In this document: one piece after another, positions 55,500 through 64,000 of the stretch
Numbering within the stretch: position 1 is the first letter of the stretch
Layout of the letters: every line of letters begins with the position of its first letter
Assembly: GCA_016868195.1 (NCBI GenBank)
Contig: VGHQ01000002.1
Span: 1 to 64,000, forward strand
DNA from: Betaproteobacteria bacterium
GTDB lineage: Bacteria > Pseudomonadota > Gammaproteobacteria > Burkholderiales > Methylophilaceae
Direction of reading: 5' to 3'
DNA: 64,000 bases
Notes under the pieces: generated by a model
What the model saw: only the letters and a program-made list of their open reading frames with translations
Database searches by the model: none
Told to the model about the DNA's origin: nothing
Program-made: the position numbers and the translations under genes

Positions 55500-56636
55500 T
55501 TACTTTATGAATCTTAAAATAACTCTATTTAAACGTTCAGAAGTGTTTTGTTTTAGTTGATAATGTATTTTTAAAAATTGATTCAATAAATTTTTTCTAT
55601 ATGCTACGTCTCTAAAAATCTCTATAGTCTTATTAGTTATATTTTCTGGTGTGGCGTCATCCTGCAAAAGTTCTGGCACAAGAAATTTTTTTAAAAGAAT
55701 ATTTGGAAGACTTACATACGGTAAGTATCTCATACGTTTGAGAATTTGCCAGCTAATTGATGACATTTTGTAAATCACTATCATTGGTTTTTTATAAAGT
55801 GCTGTTTCAAGTGTTGCTGTACCTGAAGCCACAATAACAAGATCAGCAGCATTAATTGCATCTGATGCATGACCAATAAGAAGCTGAATATTTAATTTTG
55901 TATAGATATTTTTAAATAAAGTTTTTGAGAAAATTTCATATGTTTCTCTTGTTGGTAAGGGTACCAAAAATATAGGATTATTTATTCTTTTAGATATTTC
56001 AATAGCTGAATCAATAAGAAGTTGTGCATGCCATTTCACTTCTCCTTGTCTACTTCCAGGTAAAAGAGCAATAACTTTATTCACTCTCACAATTTTAAGT
56101 TTATCTTGAGCTTGTTTTTTATTTGGCTTAAGGGGAATCATCTCAGCAAGTGGATGACCTACGTATGTGACTTCAATTTTTGCTTTTGAATAAATATTTT
56201 TTTCAAATGGAAATATCGTAAGCATATGATCTATCGATTTTTTAATTTTTTTAAGCCTACTTTTTCTCCAAGCCCAGACTGAAGGGCTTACATAATGGAT
56301 CACAGGTATACCTTGTTTCTTTAATTGCCTTTCAATCCAAAAATTAAAATCTGGTGCATCAATACCAATAAATAAATCAGGCTTTACATATAAAATTTGA
56401 TTTAAAAGTTTTTTTCTTAATTTTAGAAGATGAAATAATTTTCTAAGTGCCTCAAAATAACCTCTTACAGAAAGCTCTTCCAATGAAAAAAATGAAACTG
56501 CACCTTCCTTGATCATACTAGGTCCAGCTATACCAATAAATTTTAGATCAGGACGAGCTGACTTTAAAGATTTGATTAAGTGACTTCCTAGTAAGTCACC
56601 AGAGGACTCTCCGGCAACTATAGCAATCGTTTTCAT
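55500..56636 (-). CDS. lpxB: Lipid-A-disaccharide synthase
   Basis: GT19 enzyme joining UDP-diacylglucosamine and lipid X. The 378-residue protein has the N-terminal VAGESSGDLLGSHL, YVSPSVWAWRKSR, the LPGSRQGEVKWH motif and ASGTATLETALYKKPMIVIYK. It starts two bases after the lpxA stop. Confidence 0.95.
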   Translation of the reverse strand: MKTIAIVAGESSGDLLGSHLIKSLKSARPDLKFIGIAGPSMIKEGAVSFFSLEELSVRGYFEALRKLFHLLKLRKKLLNQILYVKPDLFIGIDAPDFNFWIERQLKKQGIPVIHYVSPSVWAWRKSRLKKIKKSIDHMLTIFPFEKNIYSKAKIEVTYVGHPLAEMIPLKPNKKQAQDKLKIVRVNKVIALLPGSRQGEVKWHAQLLIDSAIEISKRINNPIFLVPLPTRETYEIFSKTLFKNIYTKLNIQLLIGHASDAINAADLVIVASGTATLETALYKKPMIVIYKMSSISWQILKRMRYLPYVSLPNILLKKFLVPELLQDDATPENITNKTIEIFRDVAYRKNLLNQFLKIHYQLKQNTSERLNRVILRFIK

Positions 56637-56638
56637 TA

Positions 56639-57409
56639 TTAACGAATAATACCGCGAGTAGATTTTGCAAAAAAATCTGTATAAAGATTAAGTTCTTTAG
56701 TATCTTTGCTTAAATTTCTAATTTTTTCCTCAGCTTCAATTAGAGAAAAGCCTTGTCTATATAAAATTTTGTATGCCTCTTTAATCTTGGCGATGATTTT
56801 TGGGTCAAATCCCCTTCTTTTCAAACCTTCTACATTAATACCATTTGGCTTTGCATCATATCCTACAGCTATAACATAAGGAGGGATATCTTTAAAAACC
56901 ACAGTATTTACTGCAGTAATAATATGGCTTCCAATCTTACAAAACTGATGGACAAGCGTAAAGCCACCTAATATCGCAAAGTCATCGATTGATACGTGAC
57001 CTGCAAGAGATGTATTGTTTGCGAGTATAGTGTGATTTTTAATTTCGCAATCATGAGCAATATGAACATAAGCCATGATCCAATTATCATTACCTATTTT
57101 TGTGAGACTATGATCTTGAGCAGTGCCTCGATTAAAAGTACAGAATTCTCTAATTGTATTATTATCGCCAATTTCTAAGAATGTTTTTTCTTGATTATAT
57201 TTTTTATCTTGAGGCGATTCACCAATTGAACTGTTGTGATATATATGATTATTTTTACCAATAATCGTATTTCCAGTAATTGTCACATGATTGCCAATCA
57301 CAGATCCTGCCCCAATGCTTACATCACTGTCAATGATAGAGTAAGGACCAACTTTAACGCTAGAATCCAAATTAGCTTTGGAATTAATAATTGCGGTAGG
57401 ATGAATCAA
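56639..57409 (-). CDS. lpxA: Acyl-ACP:UDP-N-acetylglucosamine O-acyltransferase
   Basis: First step of lipid A synthesis. The 256-residue left-handed beta-helix protein has hexapeptide repeats (IIDSDVSIGAGSVIGNH, ITGNTIIGKNN), catalytic His in VHIAHDCEIKNH, and a helical C-terminus with NVEGLKRRGF. The length matches LpxA. Confidence 0.96.
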   Translation of the reverse strand: MIHPTAIINSKANLDSSVKVGPYSIIDSDVSIGAGSVIGNHVTITGNTIIGKNNHIYHNSSIGESPQDKKYNQEKTFLEIGDNNTIREFCTFNRGTAQDHSLTKIGNDNWIMAYVHIAHDCEIKNHTILANNTSLAGHVSIDDFAILGGFTLVHQFCKIGSHIITAVNTVVFKDIPPYVIAVGYDAKPNGINVEGLKRRGFDPKIIAKIKEAYKILYRQGFSLIEAEEKIRNLSKDTKELNLYTDFFAKSTRGIIR

Positions 57410-57432
57410 AATAATATTACAACTTTATAAGT

Positions 57433-57903
57433 TTATTTTTTTTCGATAGGCTTTAAAATGCACATCATACTTGCTTCAGCAACAACTTCATCATTAACTT
57501 TAGCAATAGCAATATATTTCCATATACCTTTTAAGATGCGATCAATTTTTACATGAATAATTAATTGATCACCTGGAGAAACTGGTTTTTTAAAACGTGC
57601 ATTATCTATGCCAGCAAAATAATATACCGAATCGTCTGATGGTTTTGTATCCATTGTTTTAAAAGACAAAATAGCTGCAGCTTGGGCCATTGCCTCTACA
57701 ATTAAAACACCTGGCATTACAGGATAATAAGGGAAATGTCCTGGAAAAAAAGGCTCATTAATTGAAACATTCTTGATGGCAAAAATTTCCTTCCCAAGCT
57801 CCATTGAAATAATCCTATCAATAAGTACAAAAGGATATCTATGGGGTAAGTGATTCAAAATTTCATGTATATCCATTGCGCTATTTTCAGCCATCTTTGC
57901 CAT
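57433..57903 (-). CDS. fabZ: 3-hydroxyacyl-[acyl-carrier-protein] dehydratase FabZ
   Basis: Dehydrates 3-hydroxyacyl-ACP. The 156-residue hot-dog protein has [16 protein letters not shown] with catalytic His, [23 protein letters not shown] with the active-site Glu, and a [17 protein letters not shown] block. The annotated ATG has AGGA only two bases upstream. A second ATG at 57892-57894 has it at 9 bases and is the likelier start. It sits in the lpxD-fabZ-lpxA order. Confidence 0.96.
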   Translation of the reverse strand: MAKMAENSAMDIHEILNHLPHRYPFVLIDRIISMELGKEIFAIKNVSINEPFFPGHFPYYPVMPGVLIVEAMAQAAAILSFKTMDTKPSDDSVYYFAGIDNARFKKPVSPGDQLIIHVKIDRILKGIWKYIAIAKVNDEVVAEASMMCILKPIEKK

Positions 57904-57908
57904 TCCTA

Positions 57909-58886
57909 TTATTTTAATCTTCTAATTTTTGCTGCGGTTTTAAGCCATGCTTCATGATCTTGGAAAGGCATCAATGCAGTATATGTGCCAGACTTTTTTA
58001 TTGATCTTGTAATCATGGAACCGGGCGATATAGTGACATTGTCTGTAATTGACAAGTGTCCTAAGATCATCGCAGCTCCCCCAATAGCACAATTTTTTCC
58101 AATTTTAGCACTCCCTGCAATACCTGCGCAGCCTGCAATTATCGTATTTTCACCAATAACGCAGTTGTGTCCAATCTGGACTAAATTGTCGATTTTAACG
58201 CCACTAGAGATAATAGTATCATCTAATGCGCCACGATCTATGGTTGAATTTGAGCCAATATCAACGTTATCACCTAAAATAACTTTTCCTATTTGAGGAA
58301 TAGCAAGCCACTTATCATGATCTTTTGCATAGCCAAAACCATCTGAACCAATAACACAACCAGCATAAATAGTACAATATTTACCGATGATGCTATTCGT
58401 CTTTATTACAACATTCGGATGAATGATTGAATTATTACCAATGATATTATCACTTTCGATTATGGCTCCTGCATGAATAGATACGCCATCACCAATCGAA
58501 ACATTTTCCTCGATAACAACATTTGGGCCAATAAAAATATCTTGTCCTAATTTACATGTAGGATGAATAATTGCTGACTTATGAATCTCTTTTTTAAGTA
58601 CCTTGCTGGGATTTAAAAGTCGAGATACTTTTGCAAAGTATAAATATGGATTATTTGAAATAATTACTGGGCCTTTCCGAAGTTCAAGGCTTTCACTACG
58701 AATTATAACAATAGCTGCTTTCGTAATTTTTAATAAATCTAAGTACTTAGGGTTATTAAAAAAAGAAATTGAATTTTGATTGGAGGATGCTAGGGAGGCA
58801 ACAGAGTCAATAAGTATATCTGAATCACCTATTAACTCGCCACCTAATTGCTTTACTAGATCACCAGATGTGATTGTTTGGCCCAT
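57909..58886 (-). CDS. lpxD: UDP-3-O-(3-hydroxyacyl)glucosamine N-acyltransferase
   Basis: Third enzyme of lipid A synthesis. The 325-residue protein has an N-terminal uridine-binding domain ([19 protein letters not shown]), many hexapeptide repeats ([18 protein letters not shown] and on), catalytic His in [16 protein letters not shown], and a short C-terminal helix. It follows skp by 21 bases. Confidence 0.95.
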   Translation of the reverse strand: MGQTITSGDLVKQLGGELIGDSDILIDSVASLASSNQNSISFFNNPKYLDLLKITKAAIVIIRSESLELRKGPVIISNNPYLYFAKVSRLLNPSKVLKKEIHKSAIIHPTCKLGQDIFIGPNVVIEENVSIGDGVSIHAGAIIESDNIIGNNSIIHPNVVIKTNSIIGKYCTIYAGCVIGSDGFGYAKDHDKWLAIPQIGKVILGDNVDIGSNSTIDRGALDDTIISSGVKIDNLVQIGHNCVIGENTIIAGCAGIAGSAKIGKNCAIGGAAMILGHLSITDNVTISPGSMITRSIKKSGTYTALMPFQDHEAWLKTAAKIRRLK

Positions 58887-58907
58887 AGGAACAAATTAGG
58901 CCAATGA

Positions 58908-59414
58908 CTATTTTTTGCCTAACGATTTTAAAACCTTGTCTGTGATATCAATTTTTTCACTAGCGTAAGCAACGCCATTGTACACAACAAGGTCAAAGCT
59001 TTCTGCCTTAGCTACTGAAGTTACAGCTTTATTAATCTGATCTTGAAGTCCACCAAGCTCTTCATTTCTTCTGATATTGATATCTTCCCTTAATTCACGC
59101 TCTTTACGCTGAATATCAACGCGGAGTTGAGAGAGTGATTTTTCTTTAGAATCACGCTCAGACTCCTTCATCGTGAGAGCGTCTTTTGAATAAGCAGCTT
59201 CTTTATCCTTTAAAGATTTGACATCTGCTTTTAATTTGTCAGTGCGCACACTAAATTCTTTTTCTAATTTTTTATTGCTTTCTATAGTCTGTGGCGCCTC
59301 TTGAAGAATTTTATCTACTTGAACAAATCCTATTTTAAGCTCAGCAAAAGCTACTGCACTTGTAAAAAGGATGGTTGATAAAAAAAGACTTTTAACTAGA
59401 CACTTAAATTTCAA
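58908..59414 (-). CDS. skp: OmpH/Skp-like periplasmic chaperone
   Basis: Holds unfolded outer-membrane proteins in the periplasm. The 168-residue protein has a signal peptide (about 1-24, ending VAFA), then KIGFVQVDKILQEAP. A long charged coiled-coil (about 45-125) and a C-terminal strand (FDLVVYNGVAYASEKIDITDKVL) follow. It lies directly after bamA, whose product it serves. Confidence 0.95.
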   Translation of the reverse strand: MKFKCLVKSLFLSTILFTSAVAFAELKIGFVQVDKILQEAPQTIESNKKLEKEFSVRTDKLKADVKSLKDKEAAYSKDALTMKESERDSKEKSLSQLRVDIQRKERELREDINIRRNEELGGLQDQINKAVTSVAKAESFDLVVYNGVAYASEKIDITDKVLKSLGKK

Positions 59415-59446
59415 TTCGCTACTCCTATAAGTATAAATTAATCAAA

Positions 59447-61795
59447 TTAGAACTGTTGGCCCATTTGAAATTGAATAACCTCTGTTCTATCTGTAGGTTT
59501 ATCATTAAATGGTTGAGCTACTATCAGTTTTAAGGGACCAAAAGGTGATATCCACATAACGCCGAGACCCGCAGAATATCTCAATGATGATAACCGGATA
59601 GATTCTGATTCCTCGTATACATTACCAGCATCAATGAATGCACTCAAGCGAAATTGATTATTATTTTTGAGAAAAGGAACAGGCATAAATAGTTCTGCAC
59701 TACCAAGCAATTGTTTTGTACCACCTAAAAACATATCTCTTCCTTGATTTGTGCTACCGCACGTAGTGTCTCCTGCGCGACAAACAGGACCAACTGCGGA
59801 GATACGATAACCTCTTAGAGAATTAACTCCCCCTACATAAAAGTTTTTAAAGAAAGGGAATTCCTTTCCTCCGTAGCTATTTGCATAACCTACTTGGCCA
59901 TTGATCATAAAGGTAAGATCATTAGTGATTTCTTTATAAACGCTTTGTTGGAAGGTTAATTTATACATTTGAATATCAAGACCCGGAGTTGATATTTCTG
60001 CATTTGCACGTCTTAATCCCCCTTTTTTTGGGAATAAAATATCATCACGACTATCCTCAGTCCAACCAACTGATGCATTTAAAGAGTTCATCGAGCAACC
60101 AGTAACGTTTGCAGATCCCCTAACCGTCCTGCAATAATTAATAAATCGTATGGGCGCTAAATCTGAATTAAGATTTTCAACTTCTGTATTATCGAAAGTT
60201 AAACCATAAGAAAAAGCATTTCTTTCTGTAAAAGGTACACTAAACCTAAATCCTGCGCCAATGGATGACGTATCATAAGTTGCAAATGTTACTCTTGATG
60301 CGTTTATATCTCGACGATAAAGATCGTATGACAAGGCTGTGCCTTCAGGTGTGAAAAATGGTTGCGTCATACTTAAAGCGTAGGTTCGGTTAATGCGTCC
60401 TGTATTTACTTGAGCTGACACTCTGTCGCCAGTGCCAAGAAAATTAGCTTGAGTCACATTAAAGCTTCCAATCACACCCTCTTGATTACTAAGTCCAGCA
60501 CCAAACATAATACTACCTGTATTCCTTTCGGTCACTTTGACCTTAAGGTCGACCTGATCAGTTGTTCCAGGCACCGCTGGAGTCTCAATATTCGTATCAC
60601 TAAAGAATTGCGTTCTTTTGAGCCGCTCTTTAGAACGTTCAATTTTATCTGCTGCATACCAACCAGATTCAACCTGTCTGAATTCACGACGAATAACTTC
60701 GTCACGCGATCTTGTATTGCCTTCAATATCTATTCTTCTAACGTAAACCTTACGCCCAGGATCAACAAAAAAAGTAAATGAGGCTGTATGTTCGTCTTTA
60801 TTAATGTCTGGAATCGCATTGACGTTTGAAAAAGCAAAGCCATCATTTCCTAAACGATTATTCATAGCTTTGGTTGTTTCGGTCACTTTTTCACGATTAA
60901 AAATATCCTCTTTTTTAATTTTAATGAGCTTCTGTAATTCATTTTCAGGAACCTGGAGAAGATCGCCTGCTAACTTAACATCAGAAACTTTATATTTAGA
61001 CCCCTCTGAAATATTAATTGTAATAAAAACATCTTCTTTATCTGGGGTGATTGATACTTGGGTGGAGTCGATACTAAATTCCAAGTATCCCCGATTCATA
61101 TAAAAAGACTTAAGTGTTTCAAGGTCCGCAGTTAATTTTTGCTTTGAATATTGATCGTCTTTATACCACCAGGATAGCCAATTTGTAGTTTGAAGTTGGA
61201 ATTGTGATGTGAGATCTAATTTTTGATAGACTTGATTTCCAACAATATTGATTTCTTTGATTCTTGAAATAATACCTTCTTCAATATCAAATCTTATAGC
61301 TACTCTATTTCTTTCTAGTGGGGATGTTGTTGTTTTAACTGATGCTGTATATTTTCCAAGAGATAAATATTGTTTTTTTATTTCTTGTTCCATAAATTCA
61401 AGCTTTGTTTTGTCGTAAATTTGGCCTTCGGTTAACCCGACACTTTTTAAACTTTCTTTCAATTTATCAGTTTGAAACATTTTATTTCCTGAAAATTGAA
61501 TGTCAGCGATTGAGGGTCGCTCTTGAACGGTAATAAGCAGAATATTTTGATCTGCTTCAATTCTAATGTCTTTAAAAAAACCTGTTCGATATAGAGATTT
61601 GATAGCTTCGGATGATTTATCCTCAGTCATTGTGTCCCCAACTTGCACGGGCAGGTAATTAAATACCGTGCCTGGCTCAGTTCTTTGTAGGCCTTCAATT
61701 TTAATATCTTTGATAACAAAAGGCTCCATCGCAAAGGCAGCTATGGAAAGAACGAGAAGTGAAATGAATAAAGCTAGTTTAGATCTTAAAGTCAT
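59447..61795 (-). CDS. bamA: Outer membrane protein assembly factor BamA
   Basis: Central beta-barrel of the BAM complex. The 782-residue protein has a signal peptide (about 1-22), five POTRA domains (about 25-430, starting IKDIKIEGLQRTEPG), and a barrel with NSLRGYRI, the counterpart of the VRGF loop-6 motif. The C-terminal Phe (MGQQF) is the outer-membrane signal. Its ATG overlaps the rseP stop by one base (TAATG). Confidence 0.97.
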   Translation of the reverse strand: MTLRSKLALFISLLVLSIAAFAMEPFVIKDIKIEGLQRTEPGTVFNYLPVQVGDTMTEDKSSEAIKSLYRTGFFKDIRIEADQNILLITVQERPSIADIQFSGNKMFQTDKLKESLKSVGLTEGQIYDKTKLEFMEQEIKKQYLSLGKYTASVKTTTSPLERNRVAIRFDIEEGIISRIKEINIVGNQVYQKLDLTSQFQLQTTNWLSWWYKDDQYSKQKLTADLETLKSFYMNRGYLEFSIDSTQVSITPDKEDVFITINISEGSKYKVSDVKLAGDLLQVPENELQKLIKIKKEDIFNREKVTETTKAMNNRLGNDGFAFSNVNAIPDINKDEHTASFTFFVDPGRKVYVRRIDIEGNTRSRDEVIRREFRQVESGWYAADKIERSKERLKRTQFFSDTNIETPAVPGTTDQVDLKVKVTERNTGSIMFGAGLSNQEGVIGSFNVTQANFLGTGDRVSAQVNTGRINRTYALSMTQPFFTPEGTALSYDLYRRDINASRVTFATYDTSSIGAGFRFSVPFTERNAFSYGLTFDNTEVENLNSDLAPIRFINYCRTVRGSANVTGCSMNSLNASVGWTEDSRDDILFPKKGGLRRANAEISTPGLDIQMYKLTFQQSVYKEITNDLTFMINGQVGYANSYGGKEFPFFKNFYVGGVNSLRGYRISAVGPVCRAGDTTCGSTNQGRDMFLGGTKQLLGSAELFMPVPFLKNNNQFRLSAFIDAGNVYEESESIRLSSLRYSAGLGVMWISPFGPLKLIVAQPFNDKPTDRTEVIQFQMGQQF

Positions 61796-63114
61796 TAGCT
61801 TCCTAATAGGTATTGACAGGCGTCATTATACAACGCAATTGCAGTTAGTAAACCCAAAATTATCACGCCAACCCTTTGACTTATCATCATTTTTTTGTTC
61901 GATAAGGGCTTGCCCATCACAAACTCAAGGAAATATTGAGCCAAATGGCCCCCGTCTAATAATGGAATAGGCAATAGATTCAATATTCCAATATTTAAAC
62001 TTATGAGCCCAATAAATTGAATATAAGGAAGAATGCCCTCTATAAAAGAAGAAGAGGCCATGTGTGCAATTGCCAGTGGCCCACCTAAATCTTTTAGATG
62101 AGCACTTTGTGTAAATAAATTCTTGAACGTGGCTAAAGTTAAATTTAAAAATGTATTGGTTTGACTTAGGGATTTTCCGAGGGACTCTAAAAATGTGTTC
62201 TTTACTTCAATTAAGTTGGGTTTAATATAGGCTTCATCATAATTCAGTGAAATACCAATTCTTTTTTTCTCTATTTTACTTTCAAAAATTTTTTTATCTA
62301 TATGAATGAATTGAATAATATTTTCTCTTTTTATAGATAAGTCATAAGACTTTAACCAATTATTTTGAATGCTATTAACTAGATCTTGAATGGTTTTTAC
62401 TTCTATTTGATCAATCTTAAGAATCTGATCATTGACCTTAAGACCTATTTTTTCAGCAATACTTCCAGGCTCTATCGACTGAATTAAAATAGGGATACCA
62501 TAGGGAAATAGATGAATGTCATCAGTCCATAATAAATTATGGATAGTATAGAGCTCGCCTCCTCTTTTAAAGCTTAAAATTTTGAATGGGTTTTTGTGAG
62601 TACTTGAATAAATCTGCAAGTCATTCAAGGATTTGATCTCCTCGCCATCAATCAATACGATTTCATCTCCTGCCCTTAAGCCCTGTTTGAAAGCTTCACT
62701 AAAATGAGAAACTTCGTTGATAAGTGGCTTGATTTGAGGGTACCCATACATATAAATAGAAAAAAATATGAGGATTCCCAAAAAAATATTGATTAACGGT
62801 CCTGCTAGAACAATAAGAAAACGTTTGAATAGTGGCTGTCTATTAAATGCTCTATGAAAGTCAGTTTTTTTTATCTTTTCATCTGAATCCGCATGACTTT
62901 CATCTAAAAGTTTTACATAACCTCCAAGAGGAATTGAAGATATAACAAATGCGGTATGATCTTTTCCGAAAAAAGAAGTAAAAATAGGTTTGCCAAATCC
63001 AATTGAGAATTTTAGTACCTTAACATTACACCACCGAGCCATTTGAAAATGGCCAAACTCATGAATACCGACGACAATACTGATTGTAAGGATAAAAATT
63101 AAAAAGGTTATCAT
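61795..63114 (-). CDS. rseP: Site-2 intramembrane zinc protease RseP
   Basis: Cleaves RseA within the membrane to free sigma-E and clears signal peptides. The 439-residue protein has [11 protein letters not shown] near residue 18, two PDZ domains (about 115-280), and [16 protein letters not shown] with the third zinc ligand. It overlaps dxr by 4 bases and precedes bamA, tying envelope stress sensing to barrel assembly. Confidence 0.95.
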   Translation of the reverse strand: MITFLIFILTISIVVGIHEFGHFQMARWCNVKVLKFSIGFGKPIFTSFFGKDHTAFVISSIPLGGYVKLLDESHADSDEKIKKTDFHRAFNRQPLFKRFLIVLAGPLINIFLGILIFFSIYMYGYPQIKPLINEVSHFSEAFKQGLRAGDEIVLIDGEEIKSLNDLQIYSSTHKNPFKILSFKRGGELYTIHNLLWTDDIHLFPYGIPILIQSIEPGSIAEKIGLKVNDQILKIDQIEVKTIQDLVNSIQNNWLKSYDLSIKRENIIQFIHIDKKIFESKIEKKRIGISLNYDEAYIKPNLIEVKNTFLESLGKSLSQTNTFLNLTLATFKNLFTQSAHLKDLGGPLAIAHMASSSFIEGILPYIQFIGLISLNIGILNLLPIPLLDGGHLAQYFLEFVMGKPLSNKKMMISQRVGVIILGLLTAIALYNDACQYLLGS

Positions 63115-64000
63115 GTACTAAGCTTATGACTTTCAATCCAAGAAAGGGCAAGATAACGCGTTTTCTTATCTACAGCCAAAACTGTATCAATAGAAACTAA
63201 TGGCTCCGATTTTATTGCGTCCATGCAAAATTCAATTAACTCTGCAATTTGACTAAATCCGATCGATTCATTTAAAAAAGCATCTACAGCAACTTCATTA
63301 GCAGCATTGAGAACTGTGGGGGCATTATGACCCATATTTAAAGCCTTATAAGCCAATCCAAGGCAAGGGAATTTATTTAAATCAGGCGCTTCAAAGTCGA
63401 GTTTTTTAGTTTTTATGAGATCTAGGCCTAAGACTCCTGATTCAATTCTTTCTGGATGACTTAAAGCGTAAGCAATGGGGGTCCTCATATCTGGGTTGCC
63501 TAATTGAGCAAGCATACTTCCATCAATATACTCAACAAGCGAATGAATAATACTTTGAGGGTGAATTATTACTTCTATATCTGAAGCTGGGATATCAAAT
63601 AACCAAAAAGCTTCAATAATTTCCAACCCCTTGTTCATCATGGTTGCTGAATCGATTGTAATCTTTTTGCCCATTACCCAATTAGGATGTCGCAAAGCCT
63701 CTTTGGGTGTCACAAGAAGTAGCTCTTCTTTGGAAAAAGTCCTAAATGGTCCGCCAGATGCGGTCAGTAAAATTTTTCTAATACCACTAAACTTGTAATG
63801 CATTTTTTTGTTTTGTGGCAAAACTTGCAAAATTGCATTGTGCTCACTATCAATGGGTATCAACGTTGCCCCAGAATGATTTATAGCTTTGACGAATAAC
63901 TCCCCTGCCATCACGAGCGTTTCTTTATTAGCCAATAAAATCTTTTTACCGCTATTAGCAGCTGCCATCGTAGGCTTAAGACCTGCCGCTCCTACAATTG
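63111..64000 (-). CDS. dxr: 1-deoxy-D-xylulose 5-phosphate reductoisomerase, C-terminal part (5' end outside window)
   Basis: Second step of the MEP isoprenoid pathway. The frame stays open to the window end. The visible 296 or so residues begin [17 protein letters not shown], so the N-terminal NADPH-binding half-domain is cut off. Visible motifs are [54 protein letters not shown] and the C-terminal helical domain ([11 protein letters not shown]). Direct adjacency to rseP, without uppS and cdsA between, is the betaproteobacterial order. Confidence 0.96.
   Translation of the reverse strand, partial: IVGAAGLKPTMAAANSGKKILLANKETLVMAGELFVKAINHSGATLIPIDSEHNAILQVLPQNKKMHYKFSGIRKILLTASGGPFRTFSKEELLLVTPKEALRHPNWVMGKKITIDSATMMNKGLEIIEAFWLFDIPASDIEVIIHPQSIIHSLVEYIDGSMLAQLGNPDMRTPIAYALSHPERIESGVLGLDLIKTKKLDFEAPDLNKFPCLGLAYKALNMGHNAPTVLNAANEVAVDAFLNESIGFSQIAELIEFCMDAIKSEPLVSIDTVLAVDKKTRYLALSWIESHKLST

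Noticed and set aside
57985-58296. 103-codon plus-strand frame inside lpxD
   Set aside because: Its Pro/Ile periodicity is the reverse complement of the hexapeptide repeats of LpxD, so it is a shadow.

Overview
The window is a gene-dense, AT-rich stretch of a bacterial chromosome. Most genes abut or overlap by 1-4 bases, TTG and GTG starts are frequent, and only one stretch longer than 300 bases lacks a gene apart from a tRNA pair. Gene order is proteobacterial, and in several places betaproteobacterial (dxr-rseP-bamA-skp-lpxD-fabZ-lpxA-lpxB-rnhB; smc-zipA-ligA; rne back to back with rluC-HAD-Rieske-sppA). Compactness, a PQQ-type beta-propeller lipoprotein, pgi and a two-subunit pyruvate carboxylase suggest a streamlined methylotroph of the Methylophilales (OM43 / Methylopumilus-like). 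That assignment is inference; no rRNA gene is present to confirm it.

Layout. 1-6.6 kb: tail of a PpiD-like chaperone facing a minus-strand run gloB-mltD-peptide ABC importer (binding protein plus two permeases, no ATPase)-fabI. 6.6-8.5 kb: yafS-like methyltransferase, rnhA, dnaQ. 8.5-13.6 kb: queD, an M48 protease, orn, the fluoride channel fluC and rne. 13.6-13.95 kb: a structured divergent intergenic region, probably the rne leader. 14-17 kb: rluC, HAD phosphatase, Rieske protein, sppA. 17-23.3 kb: pgi, queG, then tsaE-amidase-miaA-EamA transporter, with mutL and hfq absent from their usual place. 23.3-29.4 kb is the most accessory part: a bacterial O-GlcNAc-transferase homologue with TPRs, a stand-alone MnmC-type FAD oxidase, a PQQ-fold lipoprotein with altered active-site residues, rluF and an unknown small protein. 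29.4-38.3 kb: ppa, tRNA-Glu, tRNA-Ala, queF, smc, zipA, ligA and an exported helical-repeat protein.

38.3-50.3 kb is one long minus-strand gene string: yceD-rpmF-plsX-fabH-fabD-fabG-acpP-fabF-pabC-mltG-tmk-holB-tatD-MBL hydrolase, ending in three small uncharacterised genes. 50.4-54.9 kb: pycA-pycB, maf and an RsmI-like methylase on the plus strand. 54.9-64 kb: the outer-membrane biogenesis string from dxr (cut by the window end) to rnhB.

Together the genes cover fatty-acid and lipid A synthesis, outer-membrane protein assembly, peptidoglycan trimming, DNA replication and segregation, RNA decay, and tRNA/rRNA modification (three queuosine genes at three separate loci). No phage, insertion sequence, CRISPR array or classical defence system was seen. 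The points most worth following are the altered quinoprotein, the split-off MnmC oxidase with its OGT-like neighbour, the importer without an ATPase, the structured rne leader, and the small unknown genes at the end of the fab string.
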